Shown: positions 21,011 to 32,400 of the stretch, one piece after another | Position numbering within the stretch: the first letter of the stretch is position 1 | Layout of the letters: each line of letters opens with the position of its first letter | Assembly (NCBI GenBank): GCA_905221605.1 | Contig: CAJNDS010002622.1 | Coordinates: forward strand, 1 to 64,000 | Direction: 5' to 3' | Source of the DNA: Symbiodinium natans | Taxonomy: Eukaryota > Sar > Dinophyceae > Suessiales > Symbiodiniaceae | DNA: 64,000 nucleotides | The notes under the pieces: generated by a model | What the model was told of the DNA's origin: nothing | Databases searched by the model: none | The model's input: the letters and a program-made list of their open reading frames with translations, nothing else | Program-made: the position numbers and the translations under genes

Positions 21011-24000
21011 GATCTCTGGGCGCATCGGGCAAGGGAAGCAAGGCGCCGTCGTGTACACGGGCCGTTGGCCGGCCGCTGGTAGCGGGGGCATTGCTGCGGC
21101 GGCTCGGGGGCGGATTTTCGGAGGGCTTGTTTAGGGCGTAAACCCAGAAAACATCTACTCAGGGATCTTGGGGTCGTCCTAAATGGGTTTGTGTTTTTTT
21201 GGGGAGCTCAGGTTTAAGAATGGCACACGGGTTGCACACGCGCGAAACATACCCCATAACATACCCCGAAACATACCCCCGAAACATACCCCGTAACATA
21301 CCCCCGAAATTGCAGGTAAAGTAGCTCCTGATGCCGCGAAACATACCCGAAACATACCCCCGAAACATACCCCGAAACATACCCCGAAACATACCCGCGA
21401 AACATACCCCGACCCCAACACGTGTCACGCGCCTCCCCATTAAAATACAAACCCAAATAACTCCCAGGGTCCCAAAGCCCTGCGCCTTGCGTGGTTTTTT
21501 TGTTCCCAAGGTGAAGTTCCCCGTCGAGGCCGAGGAGCTTCAGTACTACGCCCGTGTCCACGACGCTTCGCTGGTTTCCCAAAGCCTCTAGTTAGACCTC
21601 CTCAGGCCCGCAAGGCTCAGCTCCGGGGGCCCATCCACAGGCGAGAGCCCAAGAAGCCTGCCTTGTTGCAAAGGCCTAAGCCGGCAGTTTTCTCAGAGTT
21701 GAGGGTTTGAGTGTAGAGGCAGCGCCAGGGAATCGGGGTTGCCGTGATCCAGAAGGCTGGGGATCAAGGAAGGGAGGAAGGCCATCTGCATATTGATTTT
21801 TTTGAAGGGGGGTGGGGAGGTAAGTAAAGGGGTTCTGGTTCAGGGCTTCTGGGGTTATGAGGGCACACCCGCGTTCAAGATTTTGCTTTTTTTGGGGGGG
21901 GGGGGGGGGGCGGGACAGGGGGCCCATGGGAGGGTGCGAACCCTAACCCTAAACCCTGATGGCGAGTTTTTGTTACGCGAGATTTCGAGGCCCTCCTTCG
22001 AAAAGGGTTCAAGGCAAGGAAACAGGGCCCCAAGAACCCTTCAGCGGTTTAATTCGGGTTTAGGGTTTAGGGTTCGTGCGCCACAGAAGTGAAGTTGCAC
22101 CTGGGTTCAGGACATTCCTGGCTTGCCTGACTTGCTGGACTTCGGCATCGCCCAAAGCTACGCGGGCGGCCGTCTCTCCAACAAGGGCTTCTACATGGCC
22201 ATGTCTCGCACGGAGCCGTGCCTGGACACCCTCCTCCGAGGCGTGGCGTGTCCCTGTGAAGCTCGGGTCTGTGCAACTGTGCAGGAGCGAACAACATGGG
22301 GGGTTTCCGAACATAGGGGTACTCTTTTTGCCGGGTCCCCTGTTGAGGGGATTCGATTCAATTTGGGGTATACAAGGGGTGCCCCTATTTTCGGGAAATG
22401 CCCAAGTCTTTGAGGTCTCAACACGAAGCCTGTTCCAACTTGTCAAGCCAAAGACGCCAGAAGCACTGCCCTTGCATCGCATCCCATGGCCCCTTGTGCA
22501 CGCTAACCCTCAGCCCTTGAGCCCGAAAGCCCATATCAGGCCACCTGCACATTCATGAGCCTTGGATCCTCTTAGAAATGACCTTTTTGTTGGTTTAGGG
22601 CTTAGGGCTTAGAGCTTACGGGTTGGTTTAGGGTTCAAAAGGAGCTTCCAGGGAACCGTTTACAGCATCCGGAAGCAACGATTTGGGTCGTTTCCTAAGT
22701 TGTGTCCCTTTTTTTGGGTACCCATTTGAAGGCGGCGCCCTGTAAAGAAAGGATCCCCAAAAGGGACCCTGGTTCAGAGAACTACCAGTACCCATGCGCT
22801 GCACAAGAAGCCAAGCAGCAGGATCCCTCCTCTGCCCTGAGGCCTCAACCCATTTCGATTTTGGAGCCGGCTCTTTGCACTGAGGTTCCCTAAACCCTAA
22901 ACCCCAAACCCCCAACACCCCAAAACCTAAGCCCTGAACCCTGAACCCTAAGAGCCCTAAACCCTGACATTTTTCCAGGGCGCCCTTCAAAGAACCAGCG
23001 CTCAAGTGCCCCAGGATCCCAGCCCCAAGATCCTGGGCCGGCTCTCCTGGCCGGTTGCTGCTGACTTGGGCGCGCGCCTGCTCCGGACGCTGCAGGTAGG
23101 GGTTCGGTTTGGGGTTTAGCGGGTTGTTTAGGGTTTAGGGTTGACAGGCTTTCGGGTTTTGGGGGGGGGGGGGGGTCTTAATACAGGGCTTGAGTGGCGT
23201 TTAGGGCTCAAGGGCCTGGATGCCACAAGAGGGGGGCTTAAACACGGCGTTTAGGCTTGTGGGGTTTCTCAGGGCTCAGGGCCCGTCGGGTTTATAGGGT
23301 CTCTGTTGTTTTCGGGCATTTCCGGGCTCACAGAGTAGAGGCGTACCAGATACGTACAGTCCGCAGGGTTTAGGGTTTAGGGTTTAACCTGCCGAAAACC
23401 CTCCCCAGAAGCCCGAACTCCTCACGGCATGTCAGAGCAGGCCATCCACCGCAAAGGCATCCTCCACTGCGACATGAAGCCGGGGAACATCCTGCGGCTT
23501 GGCTTTTTTAAATAGGGGGTTCTCTTGTTGAGTTTTTATTTTTTGTGTGTGTGGGGGTGTGTTGGTGTTTTTTATCTTGTTGGTGGGGGTGAGGGAAGGT
23601 TCAGAGGAGTTCTGAGTGGTTAGAGCATCGCTCAAGGAGTGGCGTGTTGTCCTAGGCCACCTCGCAACAGCCGCTTCTTCCTTCTTTGCTTTCGGGGTTC
23701 TATTCTGTAACCATCCAACCTCAGGCCTTTTATTCCGTTGAACCCTAGACCCCTCAACCCTCCACCCTCAACCCTGAACCCTAACCCTAAACCCTAAACC
23801 CTAAACCCTAAACCCAAAACCTTAAACCCTAATGAAACCCCAAAGCCCGAACCCTAAACCCTGAGCCGGCCGAGATTGCGGCGTGGCGAGCCCTGGGTTC
23901 AGCTCATCGACTTTGGCCGGGCTGGGAATGTGGGCCAAACCCGCTTCTTGCCTTACACTCACAGGGGCCATTTGCTCTCGGTACTTCCCTTCGTGCTCCT

Positions 24001-26354
24001 ACAGCTCAATCGGGGAGATTAAGGCTCCTAAGCCCTTTTTGTGGTTCAACTTCTCCTCGAAAACCTGGATATGACTGCAAGTCCCTGCGCGTCGCACCCC
24101 CTTGCTAAGCTGCCAGCGAGACGTTTCTGGGGAAGGCTTCTTGATGCCACTGCATTGAACGGGTCTGGCTCGGGACGCGAAGAAGCTCGGGCCCATGGAA
24201 CTTGCGAGCACATACCACTTCATATTCGAACTACTAGGGTGGGGTCTCAGAATTCCGAGTTCTAGATTCTTGCTCCCATTTCGAATCAGACTTAGGTTTC
24301 GATGCCGGCCATGGTGGAATGCGCGACTACATGTCGGCCCCTGTGTCTCAAAATCTCATCACTGATAATTCAGAATCCGAATAATGGTAATGCCACTGTT
24401 TTTGTATGTGGGGCAGTTTGTATTGCACCTATTCAGCAGTCATTAAAAGTTCATTTTCCTAGGAACGGGCTCCTTGCTGGAGGGTGATTACTCATCTTAG
24501 GCCTGCTAGTTGCCTACTAGTTCTGAGCAATTCGGGAACGAGGAAATCAGATACCCTATACCTCCCCTACATTGTACCTACCTACTTCCCCCATTCCCTA
24601 CCAAGAACCCGGGGCCTGGACCGAGGTCAAGTCCGGAATGCATGGTGGGCAGCGCACCACGGCGGATGACGTGGAGTCGCTCGGCTGGCTGCTGTTCCGC
24701 TGCTTGCACGGCGGCTTCCCCTGGAGCGCAAAGAGCCCGGATTGGAACCGGGTTTGGGGGTTTTGGGGGGTAGGGTTAGGAGTAAGGTCGTGCATGCTGC
24801 TTTTCTGGCATCCGCTCCCAGCCCAGCTGGGCAAAGGGTTAGGAGTACTATGCTTTGAGGCCATGCAACTTGCTGGAGTGCAAGCAGGGTTGGGAGATGA
24901 GGGGTGACAGCAGATGACGTCGTTGGTCGTTTCGCAGAGCGGTTGCGGGAAGGTTGTGGGCATTCACCTTCCTGAGCGAGCGTCAGAAAAGCCGGAGATT
25001 CCATTTCCCCGCATCTCGTGTAAGCACCGAAGCCCCTCTCAACCCCAGAAGCCCAAGGATGAAGGCGTGAAAGCAAGTGGGAAAGAACGCCTTGAGCCAT
25101 AAACTCCAAACCCCAAACCCCAAACCCCAAACCCCAAACCCCAAACCCCAAACCCCAAACCCCAAACCCAAGAAGAGTTCTGCCTTGTGTTCAGGATCGG
25201 GGTTCGGAAAGGAGACTGACCTGTGTCATTTTTCGCTGGGCATTCTAATTGAAACTCTGCTCTTGCTATGCGGGAGCGAGAATATCCCAAGAGACAACCC
25301 AGAGTAAACCCCGAACCCAAGATAAACCCTGAGCGCGGCTAGTCTGCTTGGCGGGTCCCTAAGGCCCTAAGGAAGGTTTATGGCCAGACCTACCCTGCGT
25401 ACAAGTATCCAAGAACCTCCGGGCAAGCCCTGAAGCCCGCCCCAAGGATCCTGAACCCTGAACCCTGAACCCCAAACCCTGAACCCTCTCTATCGTATAT
25501 ATATATATACACACATAAAATAAAAATAAATATAAATAAATAAATATAAATAAATAAATATATATATGTATATATATATATTTATTTATTTAAACCTTCG
25601 GGACTTTTCGACCCATCTGCCCCCCAATGTTCGGGCGATTTCGCCCAATCTGACCCCAATGTTCGGGCGATTCCGACCAATCTGACCCCAATGTTCGGGC
25701 GATTTCGACCAGGTCGAAAAGCCACGAACATTGGGGCCCCCAATGTTCGGGCGATTTCGAGCAATCTGACCCCAATCTTCGGGCGATTTCGACCAATCTG
25801 ACCCCAATGTTCGGGCGATTCCGACCAATCTGAGCCCAATGTTCGGCCAATTTGATCAGGTCGAAAAGCCACGAACATTGGGACCCCCAATGTTCGGGCG
25901 ATTTCGAGCAATCTGACCCCAATGTTCGGGCGATTCCGACCAATCTGACCCCAATGTTCGGGCGATTCCGACCAGGTCGAAAAGCCACGAACATTGGGGC
26001 CCCCAATGTTCGGGCGATTTCGGCCAGGTCGAAAAGCCACGAACATTGGGGCCCCCAATGTTCGGGCGATGTTCGGGCGATTCCCAGTAGGATGGAAACC
26101 TTTATTTCCTTAATGTTATGGGATTCTTTGGGCGGGTGGGTTTTATTTCTGAGCCTGGAACCTCCTAATGACCATGAATGCTAGAACAGTGACCCTCTAG
26201 ACCCTAAACCCTAAACCCTAACCCCCACCCCCACCCCCAGGATCAAGCCACACCCGGGCGAGAGCTGGGAGGAGGGTGGCCGCCGTGTGGCTCGCGAGAA
26301 GCTGCGCTTCCTCGATGAGGACTTCGAGCGGCGCCTGTTTGCTGTTTTGGGGTT
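21011..26354 (+). CDS. Casein-kinase-1-like protein kinase in small exons
   Basis: Motifs appear in canonical kinase order. Exon 21011-21071: glycine loop GRIGQGKQGAVVYTGRW. Exon 21511-21573: VKFPVEAEELQYYARVHDAS, giving the beta-3 Lys and a candidate alpha-C Glu. Exon 22111-22240: hinge-like FYMAMSRTEPCLDTLL, with a GC donor. About 23005-23095: helix-E-like ADLGARLLRTLQ, then CAG|GT. About 23415-23505: catalytic loop IHRKGILHCDMKPGNIL, with HRD changed to HCD but Asp, Lys and Asn kept. About 23868-23945: WVQLIDFGRAGNV (DFG intact). 24626-24751: TTADDVESLGWLLFRCLHGG then FPWSAK, the CK1-type helix-F signature. About 26241-26354 (KPHPGESWEEGGRRVAREKL...) may be a C-terminal exon. The likely activity is Ser/Thr phosphorylation. 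Start and stop codons are not located. Confidence 0.72.
21244..21412 (+). repeat. CGAAACATACCCC minisatellite
   Basis: About a dozen 12-14 bp units of (C)GAAACATACCCC, some with TAACATACCCC, in the kinase intron between the glycine-loop and alpha-C exons. All minus-strand frames are open across it, which explains the repetitive Phe-Arg-Gly-Tyr-Val open frames there. Confidence 0.95.
22299..22401. mobile_element. About 103-bp element with terminal inverted repeats
   Basis: The left end GGGGTTTCCGAACATAGGGG is mirrored by the right end CCCCTATTTTCGGGAAATGC (imperfect inverted repeat). It is non-coding and lies in a kinase intron. A related element is at 52090-52194. The size and termini suggest a MITE or introner-like element. 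No target duplication is obvious. Confidence 0.55.
23773..23830 (-). repeat. CCCTAAA array, partly degenerate
   Basis: C-strand units upstream of the DFG exon of the kinase gene, with degenerate units continuing to about 23865. Confidence 0.9.
25093..25171 (-). repeat. CCCCAAA variant array
   Basis: About eleven uniform CCCCAAA units (TTTGGGG on the other strand). A homogenised one-base variant of the CCCTAAA repeat used elsewhere in the window. Confidence 0.95.
25494..25595. repeat. AT-rich microsatellite block
   Basis: TATATA, AAATAAATA and TTTATTTA tracts, partly self-complementary, in an otherwise GC-rich region. They abut the minisatellite that follows. Confidence 0.9.
25607..26080 (-). 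repeat. About 32-bp minisatellite with palindromic variant units
   Basis: About a dozen copies of a unit containing CCAATGTTCGGGCGATTTCG plus ACCAATCTGACC. Four units carry an extra insert in which CGAACATTGGGG meets CCCCAATGTTCG head to head, a perfect palindromic core. The 32-bp period keeps all minus-strand frames open (80-158 codons, ARTLGSDWSESPEHWGQ-like). I read those frames as a by-product, not genes. Confidence 0.92.
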
Positions 26355-26362
26355 TTGAAGGT

Positions 26363-26415
26363 TCAGGGTTTAGGGTTTAGGGATTTTAGGGTTTATAGGG
26401 ATTAGGGTTTAGGGC
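26363..26415 (+). repeat. Degenerate TTTAGGG array
   Basis: G-strand units after the exon candidate at 26241-26354. That exon is preceded by CCCTAAA units at 26196-26222, giving the exon-flanking inverted arrangement again. Confidence 0.85.
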
Positions 26416-27384
26416 TTGTAGGGTTTGTAGGGTTTCAAGCCCAGGCAGATGCCAGAGCCCCGTGAACAAAGGGCTTCAAGTTCGAGTGCAGGGTGCAGCT
26501 AGTCATTGAGGGCTGCAGCTTCGGCTGTTAAAGATCGAATCTCATTCCAACCGAATTCTTTGCGATTCAGAAGCGAAATAGGCTCTGTATGGGACCCTAC
26601 ATACCCTCACCCAATAGCAGCAATAGCAGTAACAGAAGCCCTGCTTCATCGAACGCCTAGAAGCTCCAAAACCCAGTGAAGCCCAAAGTTGCAGAGCCGG
26701 GCCACCTGCCTTGCAGCGCCTTTGAAAGGAGGGCTTTCGCAAGTTGCCCCCCGAGTACAGGCCGCGTGTACATTTTTTTTTTTAGAAGGTGGGACTCGGG
26801 TGTGAAGGATGTGACTATGAGGGGCGAAGAGTCAGGTAAGCCCTTAGGATATTTCGTATTTTCTTTGATTGAGGACCATAGTCAGGAATACTTTTCAGAG
26901 GGTTTCGAGGGCCGTCCTAGGCCATGTTGAATCTTTGTAATGTATAGGGTTGTAAGGTTCAGGTTTTCATCTCTATCGCATATAGGGTCCAAGACAGTTT
27001 TCCTCAGACCGAGAGCAATCAGAGCAAGGTTACGCTCGACGGTGTATGTACACTGATGGCTCAAGGTCTGCATCTAAGAAAAATTCAACAGACCCCAAGC
27101 CCATACCCCTTAACCTCGAAAAAGAGAATATAAGGAAGGAATTTACCATACCCCTCAATTTCGTTTAAGGGGTGTGCCCAAGAGGTATGTTGAACATTTC
27201 TTAGACTGTAGGGTTGGAGACTCCGTGCTTTCGGGATGGGAGCTGAGGTCTACAACGCCCTAGGACAGGCCACTTCATTCCGGATGCGTTTTCTACTATT
27301 GTCGTTCACTACTTGCACTCGCCCAGCTGCATACGCCTCTTCATATCAGAATTCCACATCTCCTACTAAGTGTCCACTGCACCC

Positions 27385-28650
27385 ATGGGTAGAACAGCAA
27401 GAAAGCGAGGCAACTCTAGCACATGGCCAGAAGAAAACGTGCAGCTGACGGAAGGCAAGATCCTTTCGTTCTTTGTGGGGGCCGGCCTGAGGAAACTTGC
27501 CTTGGAAGGAGAGCCGCCGTTGCTTGTCTTGCAGAATGCGCACAGGTTGTTCCCCAGATGCTGTGCAGTGGCGGGCATAAAGCCTAGACCGTTTGAGAGC
27601 TTCGGTCATGGGGAGCTGGACAAATTCCTGACACGGCATGGCTTTTATGAACCGCCGGGCCTTTCGCGGCTGGATGCCTTCCCCTACATGCCATCTTCCT
27701 CTTCGACGGGGCCTCCAGCAGTGGCTGAGACAAAGGGAATAGGCGCCGTGAGGGGATCGTCAGATGGTGCGCAGCAGGCACGTCGAGTTGCCGCAAAGGC
27801 TTCTGGCACACCGTATCCCAAGGTCAGACGGGTCCCGGTCAGACGGGTCCCGGTCAGACGGATCCCGGTCAGACGGTTGACTGGAACTGTCGTTGTTTCA
27901 GATGATGAGGATGCTCTGCCCGCGAATGGTGTGGAGACTGCAGAGCCAAGCCAAGTGCTCTGCGAGTGTGGGCACGCGAACAGACTCCAGGCAAAGTTTT
28001 GTGAGGAGTGTGGTCAAAGCATCAAGACTCCTTGCGCAACATCTGAGGCTCCTTGCGCGACATCTGAGGAGAGATCACGCAGCCCGCGCCGTTCGGAAAG
28101 CCCCTTGTTGTCCGACTGTGCAGACATGCCCGAGCTGGTGAGCTTGACGTTCTGTGGTTTCGAGGCGAGTACTTCATCCGATTCCGCGGCGATGATCGAC
28201 AGCTTTTGCGCTGCCATCGCGAACGCGCAGTCTGCAGTAACTGGGGTCAAAGCTGAAGAAGGTGTTCACGCCATTCGAGATCTGGGCTGCCAAGAGGTCG
28301 CTGTGGAAGATATATGTTTTTGCCAGCGGAGAATTCATCCGCGCAAAATTTTTGGAGATGGCAGATCGATGACTGACCTCGTTCAAGAGCTCGTGCAAGG
28401 GAGGACGAAGGTTGATGAGTTGCCGGTCGTGCGGCTGCTGCAGCTTCGGCGCCAGCTGATAACGCTGGATCACCGAAGAGTCTGGTGTTTCAAGGAGTAT
28501 CAGCGTCACGTGTCGCACCAAGTGATGGTTCCAGCACACGTCTTCGAGCTTTCAAATGAGACCATTGGTTTTTTCGAGGGCATCCTCGTATCAGATATTG
28601 GCACGGAGTTCTTGCAGAAGTTTCACGCTGTTCGAGGACAGATCAGCTGA
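27385..28650 (+). CDS. Intronless zinc-ribbon protein with DGR-type motif, 421 aa
   Basis: One open frame from ATG 27385 to the stop at 28648-28650. Residues about 20-95 form a helical domain. At about 150-165 a 15-bp DNA repeat encodes RVPVR units. Residues 193-210 form a zinc ribbon (CEC then FCEECGQ: Cys193, Cys195, Cys206, Cys209). A Ser/Arg patch (EERSRSPRRSESP) follows. At about 318-373, KIFGDGRSMTDLVQELVQGR and TLDHRRVWCFKEY match a motif I associate with many dinoflagellate proteins (F.DGR ... LD.RR.W.F). The function is unknown; nucleic-acid binding is a guess from the zinc ribbon. Missing introns suggest a retrocopy, but no clear leader relic precedes it. A GTG 15 bases upstream is in frame but an ATG start is more likely. 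Confidence 0.75.
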   Translation: MGRTARKRGNSSTWPEENVQLTEGKILSFFVGAGLRKLALEGEPPLLVLQNAHRLFPRCCAVAGIKPRPFESFGHGELDKFLTRHGFYEPPGLSRLDAFPYMPSSSSTGPPAVAETKGIGAVRGSSDGAQQARRVAAKASGTPYPKVRRVPVRRVPVRRIPVRRLTGTVVVSDDEDALPANGVETAEPSQVLCECGHANRLQAKFCEECGQSIKTPCATSEAPCATSEERSRSPRRSESPLLSDCADMPELVSLTFCGFEASTSSDSAAMIDSFCAAIANAQSAVTGVKAEEGVHAIRDLGCQEVAVEDICFCQRRIHPRKIFGDGRSMTDLVQELVQGRTKVDELPVVRLLQLRRQLITLDHRRVWCFKEYQRHVSHQVMVPAHVFELSNETIGFFEGILVSDIGTEFLQKFHAVRGQIS

Positions 28651-29480
28651 CGCGGTGCTCGCCAAAAGCAGGGCTTGGCAGGGCTGCAGGAGCCGATGCC
28701 TCCCCATAGTATAAGAGTGATGCGATACACCTACCCAACATACCCACTCCCTTTCTACCAGGCCCCGACTATGGTTAGGATTGCTCGCAAAGATCACTGG
28801 TGAGACGTGTCTGGAGCGGAACCAAGAGAGTGATGCCAGCAGGTACTGTCCTGCGCCTCTGATGCAATTTCTGCGCCGCGTGCGGCAGGCTGGGGAAGCT
28901 CGGGCCTTCGGGTTTAGGGTTTAGGGTTCAGGGTTTAGGGTTTAGGATTTAGGGTTAGGGTTGGAGGAATGTCGTGTGTTAAGCTCCGGGGTCTGCAGGG
29001 AGTTTGGTAGGGACTAGATTGGGGTCATATGTCCCATTGCCATGGTTTGAAGACATCGAAGCAATCGCTTGAAACTGGTGTAGGCCTTGAATTTGGAAGT
29101 CGCATTTGCGCGTGCATGCTTCCGCCCCAGTGGACCAGCTTCAGTGCGCAAAGCTCGAAAATGCTGGACCTTGTAGGCGGAGCCTGAGCCCTACGCCAGA
29201 AACAACTCCTAACAAGCTTTTCGATACTTGCACTGGCCGGGCTTCTTCTGACGTAGATGCTGGGAAATAGCCGGTTCATCCGGTTCAGATTGAAGCCAAC
29301 GATCAAGTTGCCGGCGCCGTGTTAGAGCCTTGGATGGGTTTCTCAACCGGCCCTAACCTTTGCCCCAGGGCCTAAAGCCAGAAAACCCTCAATCGTAAAC
29401 TCCTCCAACAAACCTTATAAGAAAACAAACTCCTACGCCAACTTGTCAGTGAGAACGTGCGCAAAACTTGGCCAGGCAAG
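28651..29480. other. 3' flank, no gene
   Basis: Unique sequence with a degenerate G-strand array (TTTAGGG, TTCAGGG, TTTAGGA) at 28910-28965. No supported exon. Confidence 0.5.
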
Positions 29481-29488
29481 TAGCGAAA

Positions 29489-32400
29489 ATCTCGCCGATG
29501 CCGAGTACGACGCCCTGGCAAAGCTCCTGCCACCCGGACAGCATGCAGGCAACCGGAGGGTTTTGAACAACTTGCAAGCACCTAAAGGCCCGAAAAGCCT
29601 TTGAAAACCCTCGATCACACTGCCAGAAGCCAACATCCCAAGCGAAGAATCTCCCCAGCCCAATCCATAGCCTCGACTTGCCAGACCTCAAGCATTTGCG
29701 CATTTTGTGCCTCTCGTTTTCGCTGGGTCTGATTCCGGGATGCAGGGTCCAGGATCTGTGTTCGGGATTTCGGGTTTGGGAGCCTCGCGGATAGCAAGTC
29801 GACAAGGATGACAGAGTTGTGACATCTTGAGTCTCACTGCCAAGAGTTGGCCAGACCGTCCGGAGCCCAGTATGCCAAAAAACCGATGAGACACGTTGAT
29901 GAAAAAAATCCTTGGCAGCTCACAAATGGGCTTCTTCGCAATTGTCAAGTTGTGCCGCTTGGTGGAGCTGGATGCCTTGCAGCTGGCTCGGCAGAAGAAG
30001 CAGGGGCTTGCCCCAGGCATCTCTTCGAATGAACTCCCGGAGCACGGAAAGGTGTCGGTCGCCTAGACCCAGAACCCCCCAAAACTCCCAGACCCGAAAG
30101 CCGTCAGCCCTAAACCCTGGATACTGAACCCCAAACCCTAAACCCTAAACCCTAAACCCTAAACCCTAAACCCTAAACCCTAAACCCTAAACCCTAAACC
30201 CTAAACCCTAAACCCTAAACCAGCAAGTGCCCTGCAGTATGTCCGAGAGGTCAGGCGGGCAGGTGGCAACAAAGATCCCCTCATACCTACGAATTGCTTC
30301 AGAAACCAGGAAAAATGAAACCATTCTTCCTCATTCAGGTTAATATAGGGATTCTTATTTTTTGTTCTTTTGGGGTTCCCTAAACCCGAAACCCGAAACC
30401 CTAAACCCTAAACCCTAAACCCTAAATCCTAAACCCTAAACCCTAAACCAGTAGATACTCAGCCCGAGGCTCTCGGACACGGACGAGCCTTCGCAAGCTT
30501 CCCGGCCTTCCGGGAACCCCGAGCCCGAGGCGTGGATTTAGGGTTTAGGGTTTAGGGTTAGGGTTTCGGGTTTAGGGTTTAGGGTTTAGGGTTTAGGGTT
30601 TAGGGTTTAGGGTTTAGGGTTTAGGGTTTAGGGTTTAGGGTTTAGGGTTTAGGGTTTAGGGTTTAGGGGTGGTGGATCAAGGTTGGGTTTAGGCTTTTGG
30701 GTTTAGGGATTCATTGGTTTGTGCATGTGTTCAAAAAAGTATTTGGGTTTGTTGTGACCACAACGTTTCCCTGAACCCTAAAGGCACGAAACGTAACCCC
30801 TAAAGCTTAAGCCTGCAAGCCTACAACCCCAAACACGAAACCCTAAGCTCTAAACTCTATACCCTGTAAGCTTCAGGCCCTGAATTCCTGAGTCCTCGGA
30901 TCAGGGGAAGCTGGCGCAGTTCGTGCTGGGTTTCTTTACCGCCCGAGATGAGGGAATCCACCGGAAGGGCATGTGGCCATACGCAGGCTGGGGACCGAGG
31001 TGAGGGCTTCGGGATTTTTTGTTAAAGGTCTAAGAGAGTTTACGACAACAAGGGACCCCTAATATAGACCCTCAAATAGTCAGGATCCCTTGAAATAAGG
31101 ACCCCGAATTAGGCACCACACACTTTCGGAAACCCCGATACGCACACGAAGGGGTCCTGAGCTCAAAGAATACCACACCCCTTCGGACAATCTGCTGTTG
31201 TGAAGGAGCTTCTCGGGCTTTACGTAAGTGAAACTGGGTTTAATTTAACAGCCGCCATAGCATGGAAAGGGGAATTCGTCCTGGTGAGACATGGTGACGT
31301 CTCGGAAGGCGAGCGTGCTAGCCTTACTCTTACATGTATGCTGCTGCGGGAAGACTTGGGTTGCGGTTGGGGCTTTGAACTGGCTCAGATCCCTTACCGG
31401 CAATTGCCGCAAGCTTGGCTAATCAACTGCAGCACGGATTGGGTCTAAACCCGGGCTGAAAAGTGCTTTTGCGGTTGCATTCCCGAAGTGGGATCGGAGC
31501 ACAGGGTTTTCCAAACAAGTTCGGGTGTGAGCAGGTCTTCTGTTCTAATTTTCACACAGTTGAGTCAGACCAACATCAGTGCTTGTCACTTCCTGGCGGA
31601 GGCGTTTGCAATCTGCACTGGCCGCCCAGCTGGACTCAGACAGTCACGTTGAGCGCTCTTGTCATGCCACCATTCCCAATACTCGTGTGGCAAAAGTAAC
31701 CGCTTGTCGGCAGCAGCAGCACCACATGCCTCCTCCCCTTTCGCTTTTCTTGACTCTGCGGGGATGTGCTGGCAATAGTCAATGCAATAGTCAGCCCACT
31801 TCCCACTCCTACGGCTCCAAAAACACTGGGGACACACTCTACACACGATGCCCCCCGGAATATTCAGCCAGTAATGTATGCGGCATGGGTGGGGCTGCGC
31901 CATGATGTCTCCTGTGTCCCATGGCAAGATATTCTCCATGCGCAGGCCACTTGTGCGCATTCTAGGCGACGACACAGGTTGTGCTTGAAACAGAAACTTC
32001 ATGGCTAGCCTGGCAAAGATTTGGGAAACCTAAACCCTGCAGCAGAAACCCGAACCCCTAAACCCAAAACCCCAAACTGGAAACAGCAATCCCCAAACCC
32101 TAAACCCTAAACCCTAAACCCTAAACCCTAAACCCTAAACCCTAAACCCTAAACCCTAAACCCTAAACTCTGAACCTTTCTAAACCCTAAAGAGGCTCTT
32201 CATCGCTCCAACGCCGGGGGCTAAAGCGGTCCGCCGTCTGCGCGTGGAGCCAGGGCTCCTGCTGCGGCTGACGGGGAAGACGGAGCCTCTCTGGAGTGTA
32301 GGGTTTCGGGTTTGGGGTTTAGGGTTTCGGGTTTAGGGTTTGGGGTTTAGGGTTTAGGGTTTAGGGTTTGGGGTCTAGGGTTTGGGGTTTCGGGTTTAGG

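Noticed and set aside
25582-26058. Three overlapping minus-strand ORFs of 80-158 codons with repeated ARTLGSDW-like peptides
   Set aside because: All frames stay open because the 32-bp repeat unit lacks stops; not evidence for a repeat protein.
25607-26080. CRISPR array
   Set aside because: Units are contiguous without unique spacers, and the genome is eukaryotic.
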